Origin: Aphrocallistes beatrix
Lineage: Eukaryota; Porifera; Hexactinellida; Sceptrulophora; Aphrocallistidae
NCBI GenBank assembly: GCA_963281255.1
Contig: OY725498.1
Coordinates: 4,030,001-4,094,000, forward strand
Length of the DNA stretch: 64,000 nt
Direction: 5' to 3'
Shown here: positions 20,442-30,701 of the stretch, in pieces
Layout: each line of letters opens with the position of its first letter
How positions within the stretch are numbered: position 1 is the stretch's first letter
Translations under genes and position numbers: made by a program
Notes under the pieces: generated by a model
Database searches by the model: none
What the model was told of the DNA's origin: nothing
Seen by the model: only the letters and a program-made list of their open reading frames with translations

Positions 20442-21190
20442 GGGCCTGTTAGGCCAAAATTGGTCCGGGCCAAACTTGGTCCAGCGGACCAGATTTGGTC
20501 GCCAAAATTGGTCCGGGACCAGTTTTAGCTGCCAAAACTGGTCCGAGGGATCAGTTTTGGCTGCCAAATCTAGTCCGGAGGACCATCTTTAGTGCAGTTT
20601 CTGCAGAGAGATGCCCCTATGGCAAGGACGGTGTACCACATCCGTCCATATGTATGTATGTATCTCCGTATGCTGCGAAATTTGAGTTTTCAAAAATTTA
20701 GCAGTCGCGATGTATTACAATATTCATATATCACGTGCCAAGTCAGCTGCACTATCGGTCTACCGACAGACATTTTTTTTCACATGAATAATGCCAACTT
20801 GAGCCATACTAAAAGCGTGGCGCAGCGTTGAATTTTGCGGGAAATGGCGGGACGAATAGTAGAACTTCTACATACTTGTAGAATTAAAAAAAGTGGATAG
20901 AATAAAACTTCATATAAAAGCGGGACATTCATGAAAAATAGCTCAACAGAAGAATGCAAAAATCGGGACGTCCCGTCAAAAACGGGCAATTGGCAAGTAT
21001 TGAATAGACTCCCTAATAATAGAGACCTCCTAGAGTGATTGTGATGTCATCACATCCTATGAGGAGAGGACTACTTTAGTGTACGTAATAAAATGACACA
21101 AAATTTAACCCGGACCAATTTTGGCAGGGGCGGACCAGTTTTGGCCTGCCAAAATTGGTCCCCCCGGACCAATTTTTTCGTGACAGGCCC
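20442..21190. mobile_element. Inverted-end repeat element rich in GGACCAATTTTGGC
   Basis: It begins GGGCCTGTTAGGCCAAAATT and ends with ACAGGCCC. About 150 bp at the left end and about 80 bp at the right are built from repeated ggnccaaaattggtcc-type palindromic units in both orientations. A smaller element (20792-20995) sits inside. No coding sequence and no clear target duplication. The class is unknown. Confidence 0.6.
20792..20995. mobile_element. Small TGCCAAC...TTGGCA element, copy 1
   Basis: About 204 bp with short inverted ends (TGCCAACTTGAGCCAT; right end ATTGGCA) and an interior rich in gcgggacg and cgggacatt steps. A second copy lies at 63108-63293. Confidence 0.55.
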
Positions 21191-21346
21191 TTGCTTATTC
21201 TCATTTTGATTTCTGACTTCAAAACATCCTGCTGCTCAGTTTTAAATTTATGGATGGTGAATTAGTTTAACAATACGTATAGTGAAAAAAAAACTAATAC
21301 TTGAAATAAAACAAAACTGAGCGGGGAAATATTATAAAATTTTTAA
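21191..21346. other. 3' unit of the NHL fragment
   Basis: The short AT-rich stretch ending ggggaaatattataaaattt equals the bases immediately downstream of the stop in copies 5, 8 and 9. No gene. Confidence 0.4.
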
Positions 21347-21501
21347 TTAGAATATCAAAAGAGGATGGTTGTGGCCAACGAGGATGATTCTTCCTCTTGC
21401 ATCTAGTGTGACACCAAAAGATCTTTGTATGCTATCAGTGATTTTATGAACTAAATCTCCTTCTTGACTGAATTCAGATGAATAGCGTTTTGGTTATAAT
21501 C
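21347..21501 (-). pseudogene. NHL copy 6, C-terminal fragment
   Basis: About 50 codons of the last blades remain, from the DYNQNAI segment of blade 5 to the family stop (TAA at 21347-21349, preceded by PLLIF). A small change near 21465 shifts the frame after NQNAI. Upstream the match stops abruptly at the gag-like retroelement relic. The propeller was therefore cut by that insertion or by a rearrangement. Confidence 0.75.
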
Positions 21502-22640
21502 AGCAATGAGAGCCCAGCACTCGAGCTCCCCGACGCTGTACTTCTCTAGCGCACCTGTGTAAGTCCAGATATGATTATCCCAGTGCCTCAACCTACACAA
21601 CTTCACCTCTGTAAAAGCACCGCTCCAACTGCTACACACGAATCGTCGGTCTGGAGGCAAACTCTAAATGGGACCAGCGTCTGAGTCAGGATTGCTGTTA
21701 TTGATTTCCCGTTTAGTTTACGGACAGGACAACAGATAGTTCCGTACTCATATCCCGGCGTTAGAGGTTCAAGATCTTCCTACCGCCTTTCGAACCGCTT
21801 CTTTTCAGACATTCCTTTAAGTTGTGTTCCTTTCCCTGCACCCTGGACATCTCTTTTCTGGGAAATATTTCCAGACGTGCGACCCCCCACAAAGGTAACA
21901 CCCCGACCGGGGGATGCCGGCCATTTAGGCTGTCGATCTCATCAGGAACTCCGAGGGTTATCCTTGAGTAAGCTACCACGTTATCCGTGCGTGGAGCTAG
22001 ATCCACGACGTCGTTAGTAGGATTGTGTGTTTGGGGGTTCAGTTGTTTCGGACAACACTGCAACTTTCTCAATCTTTTCAAAATCTTTGTTCCTCACATC
22101 CAGAGGATGCCCGCGCTCAGTTAGTTCGAGTTTGATAGTCTTTATCAAGTCTCTTCCATCAACTCCCTCAATGTCATCAGCGACGTCTCTCACTTTACCG
22201 CGAACCTTGCCTTGTATGTCCTTCGGGAGCTGGGAAGTAAGTATCGAGGCGACAAATTTCATTCCTACACCCCGGGTGTTGGGCCTTACGACGTATCTCG
22301 AAAAAGAAGTCATCTATTTGTACCCCAGGATCCCAATCTGATCTACAGAGCTGCTGCATGATATGGTAGGGTCAATCGGAGGATCCAGAGTCTCTTCTAG
22401 GATTTCCAAAGCCCAACAATTGTCTCGGCGCTTCTTGCTACATCTCTTACCAATTCCCTCTCCGTTGTCTACGGTTGACGCAGGATGGTAGGAGTTGAAT
22501 TGATTTTTTTCTGTCTTTGCTCGCCATTCAGGATTTGCTGTACGCTGGCTAGAAAAGATGCTTCTAATCCCCATTCTCGTTCCTTTAGACAATGTTGGGA
22601 TTGTAGGTCCAGTAGACATCGTGGTCCTTTGTTGAGTGTG
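21502..22640 (-). pseudogene. Gag-like retroelement relic, copy 2
   Basis: Read on the minus strand from an ATG at 22619 (MSTGPTIPTL...). Successive frames give a DPPIDPTISC region, a TSFSRYVV...GVGMKFVAS region, GKVRDVADDIEGVDGR, and then a cysteine-rich stretch at about 21900-21800. Across frames the last reads CYLCGGSHVW...RCPGC...EHNLKEC, which fits CCHC zinc knuckles as in Gag or ORF1 proteins. Several frameshifts make it non-functional. I see no reverse transcriptase or long terminal repeats. It abuts NHL fragment 6. Confidence 0.5.
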
Positions 22641-22859
22641 AATTGTAGTATTTAATTACGTAATGTAAGATCGTTTTAAAATTGTGACTAATTGAATAAG
22701 TCAATGAATAAACTAGATCGGAAGAAATAAACTACTACAATTAGACTTAATAACACGAGAGTAAATACATATACAATCCGGTTAGTTGAGTATAAGTGGG
22801 TGGTCCAAGTCTTAAGTAAGAACTTCACAACACACGTATACCAATTGATCCTTAACATA

Positions 22860-22919
22860 CAGGATAACTCAGTTAGTTTTCTGTTTCCCAGAGGGGTACG
22901 TCTTATCCGAGTTCTACTG
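22860..22919. mobile_element. Tigger-like MITE family 2, internally deleted
   Basis: 60 bp: CAGGATAACTCAGTTAG joined to GGGGTACGTCTTATCCGAGT and ending TTCTACTG. It is the two ends of the element at 7681-7844 without its middle. Confidence 0.65.
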
Positions 22920-23059
22920 TACTAGTAGTTGACATTTATCTTTTCACACGATTTCATACATATAACCAGGGGCGCCGAACTTTTTGAAATCCATGGGCAA
23001 TTTTGGAGCTCTAGGGTGGACTCAGCCCTATAATTTGTATTGCGTCTATGGGCCATCTT

Positions 23060-23095
23060 CGAATCCAGGGGGGGCTCAAGCCCCCCCTGGATTCG
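23060..23095. repeat. Perfect GC-rich hairpin
   Basis: The arms CGAATCCAGGGGGGG and CCCCCCCTGGATTCG are perfectly inverted around CTCAAG. It stands out in the AT-rich surroundings. It may be the arm of a small element that includes aggggcgccgaac at about 22972. No poly-T terminator follows. Confidence 0.7.
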
Positions 23096-23804
23096 CCGCA
23101 TATGCATATAACACCGATTAGTATGCACTCAGAAACCTGATCCATCTTCACTAGTTAGAGGGTCAGAGATGCATAGGCAATGTTCAAATAAGTTCAGTAT
23201 TCACAGTATAGAGGTGTCCATTAAAGAGAGATTCTTGCTAATATTATTATATAGGGAAATATTTGGGACCTGAAAATAGTGTTTACTATTTGGAGGTGTT
23301 CACTAATGGAGGTTTGACTGTACTAATTTGTGCCAGGTGTGAATATATGTGTTCACGAACAAGACACTGGTGACGCAATCATTCGTGATGATTGTCATGA
23401 AATCATAATTATTGGAGAGCCGATACAGCATCTGTGTGTGGAAACTAGTATTTGTGTCAATAATATTCCATATAATCAAATTTTAATGCGAAATATTGGC
23501 ATACATAGTAATACAACCATGATTCGTCATTTTTTGTTCACTATGCTCTGCCTCATTATGCGCAAATTGTTATTATAAATCTGTGATTCTCATTTTAAGA
23601 ATTAGGCTCGAAAAACAGGAATTGCCAACTGTACGAAAATGCCGGTCGATAACAATAATACAACTCCATTAAAACACCAACTAGACAAGAAATTGAAGAA
23701 AGGAATAATAACGTATACACAGCATGGTCACTATTCATCCAACCAGTAACTAAAGAGGAAACATAAAATAACAAGAAAAAATTACGTTGAATATCACGAA
23801 ATAA

Positions 23805-25049
23805 TTAGAATATTAAAATACGATGATTGTAACAGGCGAGGATGATTCTCCCTCTTTCATCTAGTGTGATACCAAGAGGATTCTGTATGCCATCAGTGAT
23901 TTTATGAACTAAATCTCCTTGATTGAATAGAACAATAGCGTGTTGGCCATAATCTGATATAATAAAGTTACCAGCACCATCTATACAGAATGAACAGGGC
24001 TCTTTCAAATGTTTGGAAATAGAATTGAGAACAGCATTTTGTGCATGAGTGAGGTTATAGTTGAAAGAATAGAAGAAAGGGTTAGTGTAGCTCAGTACAT
24101 AAATGTACTCGTTGGTTAGTTTTATGTCAGAAGGAGACAGCAGTGTTCCTTTTCCAAACTGAGACTTGAATAGGAAATCTTTGGAGAATATTTGGGCTCG
24201 ATTATTACCATAGTCACACACAAATATATCTCCATTCGATTCATTGATAGTAATGCTACGTGGGGAATTCAACTGTCCTTCTCCATTCCCTGGAGTTCCT
24301 ATCTGTTTCAGAAATGTTCCATTCAAATCATAAACTAACAAACAACCAGCTCCGCTTTGAGATACAAACGCTTTATTTTGGTAGAAAGCAATGAAAAGAG
24401 GATAATTCATCTTGCCAGCTCCATCTCTATCTCCAAACTTGTACAAATACTTCCCATCTTTGTCGAATACTTGCACTCTGTTGTTTGTCTGATCTGCTAC
24501 GAAAATATTACCAGTCTGGTAGTGCACTGATACTCCAAAAGGATTAGAGAATTGCCCTTCCTTACGACCTGATGTTCCTCCTATACTGAGTACAGGAGTC
24601 ACTTTTCCTTCATAATCTACTACAGGTAGGCTAGATACTACAGAAGTAGAGTTAGTAACAGTAAGTCTACCAATAGTACCAGCTAACTCCAATATTGTCT
24701 TGTCAAAGTCAAGACTGATGTGTCTAGATTCGAACTGAGATCCAAATTCTTTTTGTTTCACTGATAATTGATCGATAAATGAGCTTTGAATTTCTTTCAG
24801 ACTTTCAGATTTCATCTTATCTTTAGTACATTGCAACATTTGTTCAAGTTCTGTTAGAGATTGTTTGTGTTTATCTCTTTCTCTTTTGTGAGAATTTAAC
24901 ATTTCTTCCAATTCGTTTAACAGTTTTCTTTTTCTCTCTTTCAAACAATCAATCAATTGACGGAAATGAGTTTCTATTTCTTTTTGAACTTTGGAGACTT
25001 GAACTTCGAAGTCATCTTCTTCGGACGAGACAACATCTGCTGTTGCCAT
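23805..25049 (-). CDS. Coiled-coil/NHL propeller protein, copy 7 (intact, type II)
   Basis: 414 aa, single exon, start MATADVVSSEEDD. All six blades are present. One codon is missing in blade 5 (LFNQGDLV instead of LFNQEGDLV), the same deletion as in copy 14. Variable sites: SNPFG in blade 1, TNN in the blade 1 loop, S232 (with KAFVSQ, a V-to-A change beside it), NSPRS in blade 3, TLLSPS and SYTNPF in blade 4, EPCSF in blade 5, and a divergent end ACYNHRILIF. The missing Glu falls in a turn, so the fold should be kept. Confidence 0.9.
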   Translation of the reverse strand: MATADVVSSEEDDFEVQVSKVQKEIETHFRQLIDCLKERKRKLLNELEEMLNSHKRERDKHKQSLTELEQMLQCTKDKMKSESLKEIQSSFIDQLSVKQKEFGSQFESRHISLDFDKTILELAGTIGRLTVTNSTSVVSSLPVVDYEGKVTPVLSIGGTSGRKEGQFSNPFGVSVHYQTGNIFVADQTNNRVQVFDKDGKYLYKFGDRDGAGKMNYPLFIAFYQNKAFVSQSGAGCLLVYDLNGTFLKQIGTPGNGEGQLNSPRSITINESNGDIFVCDYGNNRAQIFSKDFLFKSQFGKGTLLSPSDIKLTNEYIYVLSYTNPFFYSFNYNLTHAQNAVLNSISKHLKEPCSFCIDGAGNFIISDYGQHAIVLFNQGDLVHKITDGIQNPLGITLDERGRIILACYNHRILIF

Positions 25050-26293
25050 TTGAGACTAAAATAAATCTAAATAGAAATTGTAAAACAAACAATTTTAAGC
25101 TTATACTATTTAACTAGAATCTATAATTATTGTGAGAGAGTGCAACTGAGAAAGGGCCACCCACGAATCAGGATGACCAAAAGTTAACATTACTGATTCA
25201 CTGTGACGCAAAAATCCCTCTACCTTTTTATGTACCAAATTATGACCGCATGTTTCCGGGATGAGACAGGACGATTCCGGAAAATTTAGTTTCTTATTTC
25301 CTGGAAGTGGCGGGTGAAAATGTCTGACCTCTGAACGGGATCAAAATACAAAATTATTCAGTCGAGCCGATTCGGTGTAATCGTGGACACTGAAAAATCG
25401 CGGCAACCACATAACAATGTATATCTAAATACAGTACCAGTGATTTGTATTTTTATGGTTATATGAGGGGGTGGAGACCTCCGAGATGTGACAACATCTA
25501 AGATTCAGCACAAGCATCGACAAATTATGTCGCATCTCGAAGGTTGAAATGTTAGAAGGGCGGTTCAACTTTGATTGTAAAGAGTGGAAGACTTGTTTGT
25601 TGTTGTTTCGTTTTAATTATAAGATCAAAGCGTGGATTATGAATGGCGAGTGCTCATCGCATTGTAGCATCCCAGTTTTGATTGGCGCTATTCTTATGTT
25701 TGTTTTATAGTAGAAATGTAGTGTTAGGAGTCCGCTTTAATTTTATTCCCTGAACCTGTTGCACTAGGGTGATGAGTCCTAGAGACATCTGACCATAGGG
25801 TAACGAATCCGTGGGGACCCTCGGAACTCCGACATATGTATAAATTGGTTTATTTTACAACTGATGAATAACAAGTTTCATAGTCATGCATTGCATACGT
25901 TTAGTCCAATGTGCTATAGTTTCCTGGAATATATACTTTTGCATTACAGGCTTATCAATAACAGGTGACACTAACTAAGCTAAGGTGGACAGGTGCCTCT
26001 GAAATGGCTTAAGATGTGTTTATGCTTTTTGTATTTATTAATTCAGAAAATGGTCGGTCAGAAGCTCTTAATTAGTTTTGCTAGGCAAAAAGACAGATTT
26101 TAACTTGTGTGGCCCAAACGATTATTTAGTTATTTTGTCTTATTCCAGTCAAGATCAATTTTTTTAAATGCATTGGTTCAGTCATATAGTCTAGTATCTT
26201 CTAAATACACAGGACTGTGTGAATTAGTCTAACAAAATACTGAACAGAAAACTAAACAAGATAAAACACGGGGAAATATTATAAACTATGTAA
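25050..26293. other. 5' flank of copy 7 and 3' flank of copy 8
   Basis: No gene recognised. From about 25945 to 26130 it matches a repeat also seen at 55060-55260 and 60230-60440 (gtgacactaactaagc; gttttgctaggc or its variants; cgattatttagttattttgtctta). The final 130 bases are the conserved 3' unit of NHL genes. Confidence 0.45.
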
Positions 26294-27541
26294 TTAGAAA
26301 ATTAAAATACAATCATTGTGACCTACGAGAACAATTCTCCCTCTTGCATCTAGTGTGACACCAAGAGGATTCTGTATGCTATCAGTGATTTGATGAACAA
26401 AATCTCCTTCTTGATTGAATAGAAAAATAGAGTGTTGGACATAATCTGAAATAGTAAAGTTTCCAGCATCATCGATACAGAACGAATGGGGCTGTTTCAA
26501 ATGTTTGGAAATAGAATTGAGAACAGCATTCTGTACTTGAGTGAGGTTATAGTTGAAAGAATAGAAGAAAGGGTTAGTGTGGCTCAGTACATAAATGTAC
26601 TCGTTGGTTAGTTTTATGTCAGAAGGAGGCTTCAGTATTTCTTTTCCAAACTGAGACTTTAATAGGAAATCTTTGGAGAATATTTGGACTCGATTATTAC
26701 CATAGTCACACACAAATATTTCTCCATTCGATGCATTGATAGTAATGCCATATGGGTTATTCAATTGCCCTTCGCCATTCCCTGGAGTTCCTATCTGTTT
26801 CAGAAATGTTCCATTTAAATCATAAACTAACAAACAACTACCACCATTCTGAGATACAAACACTTTATTTTGGTAGAAAGCAATACAAAGAGGATTATTC
26901 ATCTTGCCAGCTCCATCTCTATCTCCAAACTTGTACAAATATTTTCCATCTTTGTCAAATACTTGAACTCTGTGGTTACTCTGATCTGCTACGAAAATAT
27001 TACCAGTCTGATAGTGCACTGCTACTCCCCAAGGTTCAGAGAACTGTCCTTCCTTACCACCTGATGTCCCTCCTATACTGAGTACAGGAGTCACTTTTCC
27101 CTCATAATCTACTACAGGTAGGCTAGATACTACAAAAGTAGAGTTAGTAACAGTAAGTCTACCAATAGTACCAGCTAACTCCAATATTGTCTTGTCAAAG
27201 TCAATACTGATGTGTTTACATTCGAACTGAGATTCAAATTCTTTCCGTTTCTCTGATAATTGTTCGATAAATGAGCTTTGAAAATCTTGTAAAATTTCAG
27301 ATTTCATCTTGTCTTTAGTACATTGCAACATTTGTTCAAGTTCTGTTATTGATTGTTTGTGTTTGTCTCTTTCTCTTTTGTGAGAACTTAATATTTCTTC
27401 CAATTCGTTCAATAGTTTCCTTTTTCTTTCTTTCAAACAATCAATCAATTGACAGAAATGAGTTTCTATTTCCTTATGAACTTTAGAGATTTGAACTTCG
27501 AAGTCATCTTCTTCTGACGAGACAACATCTGCTGTTGCCAT
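26294..27541 (-). CDS. Coiled-coil/NHL propeller protein, copy 8 (intact, type II)
   Basis: 415 aa, single exon, start MATADVVSSEEDD. Complete coiled coil and propeller. Variable sites: SEPWG in blade 1, QSNHR in the blade 1 loop, N232 followed by GGS instead of GAG, NNPYG in blade 3, KPPSD and SHTNPF in blade 4, QPHSF and DYVQHS in blade 5, VGHNDCILIF at the end. The coiled coil is nearly identical to those of copies 9 and 11 (ILQDFQSSFIEQL), while the blades differ. Directly upstream a 45-nt GTAAGC...TTTTAG segment (27592 to 27548) could be a 5'-UTR intron. Confidence 0.92.
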   Translation of the reverse strand: MATADVVSSEEDDFEVQISKVHKEIETHFCQLIDCLKERKRKLLNELEEILSSHKRERDKHKQSITELEQMLQCTKDKMKSEILQDFQSSFIEQLSEKRKEFESQFECKHISIDFDKTILELAGTIGRLTVTNSTFVVSSLPVVDYEGKVTPVLSIGGTSGGKEGQFSEPWGVAVHYQTGNIFVADQSNHRVQVFDKDGKYLYKFGDRDGAGKMNNPLCIAFYQNKVFVSQNGGSCLLVYDLNGTFLKQIGTPGNGEGQLNNPYGITINASNGEIFVCDYGNNRVQIFSKDFLLKSQFGKEILKPPSDIKLTNEYIYVLSHTNPFFYSFNYNLTQVQNAVLNSISKHLKQPHSFCIDDAGNFTISDYVQHSIFLFNQEGDFVHQITDSIQNPLGVTLDARGRIVLVGHNDCILIF

Positions 27542-27941
27542 TTGAGACTAAAATAAATCTAAATAGAAATTGTAAAACAATTTTGAGCTTACTTTGTTTG
27601 TACAACTAAGATCTACAATTATTGTGATCATTCTTAAAGCTATAAAGTTTATTGAACCAACTTCAAGAAGGCGTATCGAGGGACAGGTATATGTATCAGT
27701 CGGCTTGAAAGTTAATTCTATTCGACTGGTGACATGTGCCCGTATGCTCACCAGATATACGTGACTGATTATTTTTATTTGTATACGACGTGAAATACTC
27801 ATATCCACTGAAATTTGGCTTGTAGCTTAAATTTTGTCGAATATACAGGGTGGTCCACGGGAAGTTCTCTCTGTTTTTGCCAGCTAAGGCCAACTGAATT
27901 TCTTCTGTACTACTATGATATTTGCATGAAAAGGCTAACAC
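27542..27941. other. Conserved 5' flank of type II copies
   Basis: Nearly identical to 34477-34872 and 47032-47428. It includes a one-sided terminus like a mariner end (tacagggtggtccacggg, about 27844) and ends in GGCTAACAC, the target duplicated by the 2.0-kb element. No promoter motif can be named with confidence. Confidence 0.55.
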
Positions 27942-28072
27942 ATAGCCTACTGTATATAAGGCCTGCCATCTACTTGAAAAATCTGGACTAGGGATGCACT
28001 AGTGGACGATTATTATAATGAACCACAACTTTTAATAATGATTTTATCACTAGCTTAATCAATGAGCATACA

Positions 28073-28438
28073 TTATGTGAAGTTGTTTCCCCCATATTCT
28101 CTATCACAAATATTTAACCTAGCCTCCATAATCCTTCTCAGCAGCAGATCACTTTCCATTTTAAGATGCAAGAACTCAGAGAGAGACATTTGACCGACGT
28201 TTCGATTCCCGTTCTCCATCCAAAGGATCCTGTTGAAGGGGATACATACAAAACCAAAAGTGGGGCCTGGAGCTAAACCATATTGCCTTTCATGGTGTCC
28301 TCTTAATTGCTCGTCGATATCTAAAATACACGGACTCTGTTCTCTGGAGTAAAAGGAAGAATATTGCTTAACAAGGAGACTCCTAGCTTGAAATATGAAA
28401 TTGAGGAGAAAGAGAAGTACCTTGTCAGGAATTTGCAA
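28073..28438 (-). CDS. Unknown 121-codon ORF inside the 2.0-kb TIR element
   Basis: I do not recognise this protein. The minus-strand frame encodes a mixed-composition sequence containing GHHERQYGLAPGPTFGF and a leucine- and arginine-rich helix (LLLRRIMEARLNI), and ends with GGNNFT. Its balanced composition looks more protein-like than the surrounding AT-rich frames. The plus strand of 28350-28448 also looks exon-like, because a good donor (AAAAG|GTAAGTA at 28449) follows an open stretch reading ETPSLKYEIEEKEKYL. The true strand is therefore unsettled. It may be a captured host gene piece, as in Pack-MULEs, or element-specific. Confidence 0.35.
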   Translation of the reverse strand: MQIPDKVLLFLLNFIFQARSLLVKQYSSFYSREQSPCILDIDEQLRGHHERQYGLAPGPTFGFVCIPFNRILWMENGNRNVGQMSLSEFLHLKMESDLLLRRIMEARLNICDREYGGNNFT

Positions 28439-28449
28439 GCTCTAAAAGG

Positions 28450-29051
28450 TAAGTATATTTGCTTTCAAGTAATACTAGCAAATTGTATTTGTTTCATCTG
28501 ACAATGGTATCCGAATTATTATATTCTGGCAAATCTTAAAAACATCTCGGAGGATGTCATAGACAGCGAATGGGTCCTATCGCCAAGGGGGTGATACTTT
28601 GAAAATAATTGTTTAAAATTTGTGGGAAAATTTGTGGGTTATATTTCACATGCAGGTCGCTTGGCCATAGCAATACCAATACTGATAATTATATATGTAT
28701 TTCAATGAAGTATTTATTTCAGTAAACACAGGGGGGAGCTCCCCGACCTTCGGTGTCTATGATGTTTTCTCGTTTATCCTGAAATAGTCATTTTATCTAC
28801 ATATGTAGAGGGTGCGTCAAAAGCAACAAGGAATAATTTGTATTATTGAAAATTGTTCTACAGAGATCTAATCTGCAAAGTAAAAGTTAATTGTATCTCA
28901 CAGCTTTCAATAAATAAGTGCAACATTTTAGTTCAGTTTAAATTCAGAAGATTATCTAGTAATAGTTTACTATGATCATGGCCCGCGCTATCCAAACAAT
29001 ATTCTTCATAAGTCATGAAAATTATATCTAAGGAAGTTCTTCGGTCTAAAT
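28450..29051. other. Interior of the TIR element, no gene
   Basis: No coding sequence recognised. It contains a potential mariner-like end (gagggtgcgtcaaaagcaac, about 28807) with no partner. Confidence 0.35.
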
Positions 29052-29239
29052 CAGGGTTGCCGTGGGAATGGGAATCCCCATAGGATTCCTATGGGGATTC
29101 ACACAGGGTCCTAAGGAGATTCCCACAGGGTCCTCCCATATGATTGCTGTAGGAATCCTCATGGGGATTCCCATAGGATTCCCACAAGAATTCTATGGGG
29201 ATGGGATCGAATGGGAATTTCATTCCCACGGCAACCCTG
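29052..29239. mobile_element. hAT-type MITE nested in the TIR element
   Basis: 188 bp. The ends CAGGGTTGCCGTGGGAATGG and TTCCCACGGCAACCCTG are inverted. The flanks GTCTAAAT and GTATAAAT give an 8-bp duplication with one mismatch. The interior is built of ccNcataggattcctatgggg-type inverted steps. A diverged relative lies at 52358-52548. Confidence 0.82.
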
Positions 29240-29944
29240 GTATAAATGCATTTGTATTCAATACAGCAAAGACCCTAGCGCAAAAATAGTTGCATCACAG
29301 TTCAGGGTTGGGGTCAATTACAATTATAATTGTGTAATTAGTAATTAATTACAATTACACTGTAATTGAAGTGTAGTTGTAATTGAAAATTTTACTTACC
29401 TTGAAATTGATTCGTGATTATAATTGAACAAATGTAATTGACCCTATTGTTGTTACCCGACTTTTGAAATTATTAACCATTTAATTCAGTTTTGTAGATA
29501 TTATTACTTGTTGACCTCTTTTCTAGAAACAGACCCTTGGAACATCATTTTGGACTGTTCGTGTGATGTCTGTTTCGAGCTATCAAATCTCATATTTTGA
29601 AATATTGAAACGGACGTATTCATATTTTCTATTCACAATGTGTACAGAGCGAGCGAGTAGGATAAAGAAAGAAAGAAAGAAAGAAGAAAAGTATTGAAGA
29701 TCTTTTTTATTGCCATTTTAACCTTTCTATTATGTAATATAATACATGTTGTTCTTAATAATTCATTAAATATGTTCAAAATAAAATATTAACTGTATTA
29801 GAATAGGGAATAATGGAAAACAGACTAAGGCGAAGTTATTTAATGGCCTAATTGGTTAATATACACATTCTTAGAATTTTAATCTCCCGTCCTCTACCGC
29901 ATCCCTGGTACATTAGATGTTAGGCCTTATATACAGTAGGCTAT
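29240..29944. other. Right part of the TIR element, no gene
   Basis: AT-rich. It contains an imperfect aattacaattaca repeat (29320-29440) and a short AAAG microsatellite (29665-29692). No ORF of interest. Confidence 0.4.
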
Positions 29945-30459
29945 GGCTAACACAACAGGTAAAAGTGGAGATAATTCCTGGTATTATGAAAACAACAAAA
30001 GTACGCGTATGATTTCAACACAACGTACTTATAACCACAGACACCTCAAATATCCGACAATATAATATCCAAAATAAGCAGTAATCACCAAAAATGAGGG
30101 ATGGCTAGAACACACAATGAATGGTTAGGAGCTTAACTGGTGATGAAAAACAAAATTGCTAACCATTATCTAGTGAAACCGAAATAATTATCGACGCCCT
30201 ACGGGGGTGCCTAATATAAGTTATGTGAACTAGACAATGGGGATAATGATGTAATTAATTATGATGTGTAAGCATTTGGATTGAAATGAAAGGTTGGAGA
30301 ATACTAGACTGTATCTGTGTGTGTGCGTGAAAAATTGAAATACTCCATTAGCATTTTGCATATTAGGTCCATTTTAGTCGTTTTACTGGATTTTGGTACC
30401 TAATTCTGACAAAGTAATTAAACTATGACTCAGCATTTTTGGTTCATCATGGTGTCACT

Positions 30460-30683
30460 CAGGGTTTCATCCAGCTTTCCGTAAGTCATACGCCTAAATG
30501 GACGTCACCATTTTTCTACGCGCCTAGATTCATTTTTATACAGCATGTTTATGTATGTTTTATGCCACGTGCCTAAATAGGCGTATGCCGCGCTCCTAGC
30601 CCCCAAAATCATACGCCTAATTATGATCCAAGGGATCAAATACGCGCCTCTAGGCGCGCCCAGTACGCCTGGATGAAAGCCTG
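30460..30683. mobile_element. hAT-type MITE (CAGGGTTTCATCCAG family), copy 1
   Basis: 224 bp between perfect 8-bp duplications GTGTCACT (30452-30459 and 30684-30691). The ends CAGGGTTTCATCCAG and CTGGATGAAAGCCTG are inverted. The interior repeats acgcctaa and gcgcctag. It was duplicated with the host unit, giving copy 2 at 36346; copy 3 at 53180 is an independent insertion. Confidence 0.9.
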
Positions 30684-30701
30684 GTGTCACTATAAAGGTA
30701 G

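Larger units (their letters stand above)
22641..23804. other. Spacer and 3' unit of NHL copy 7
   Basis: It holds an internally deleted Tigger-like MITE (22860-22919), a strong hairpin (23060-23095), and a block from about 23140 shared with 54170-54420 (ttcactagttagag, tattcacagtatagaggtgt, cactaatggaggtttgactgt). An 82-codon plus-strand frame at 23330-23578 overlaps that repeat and shows no domain. Confidence 0.45.
27942..29944. mobile_element. 2.0-kb TIR element with 9-bp target duplication
   Basis: The ends ATAGCCTACTGTATATAAGG and CCTTATATACAGTAGGCTAT are perfect inverted repeats; the match extends, less perfectly, to an agggatgc motif about 70 bp inside each end. GGCTAACAC flanks both sides (27933-27941 and 29945-29953). 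The paralogous flank at 34869-34877 has the site once, which is the empty allele. A 9-bp duplication suggests a Mutator-like element. It carries the candidate gene at 28073-28438 and a nested hAT MITE, but no recognisable transposase. Confidence 0.88.
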
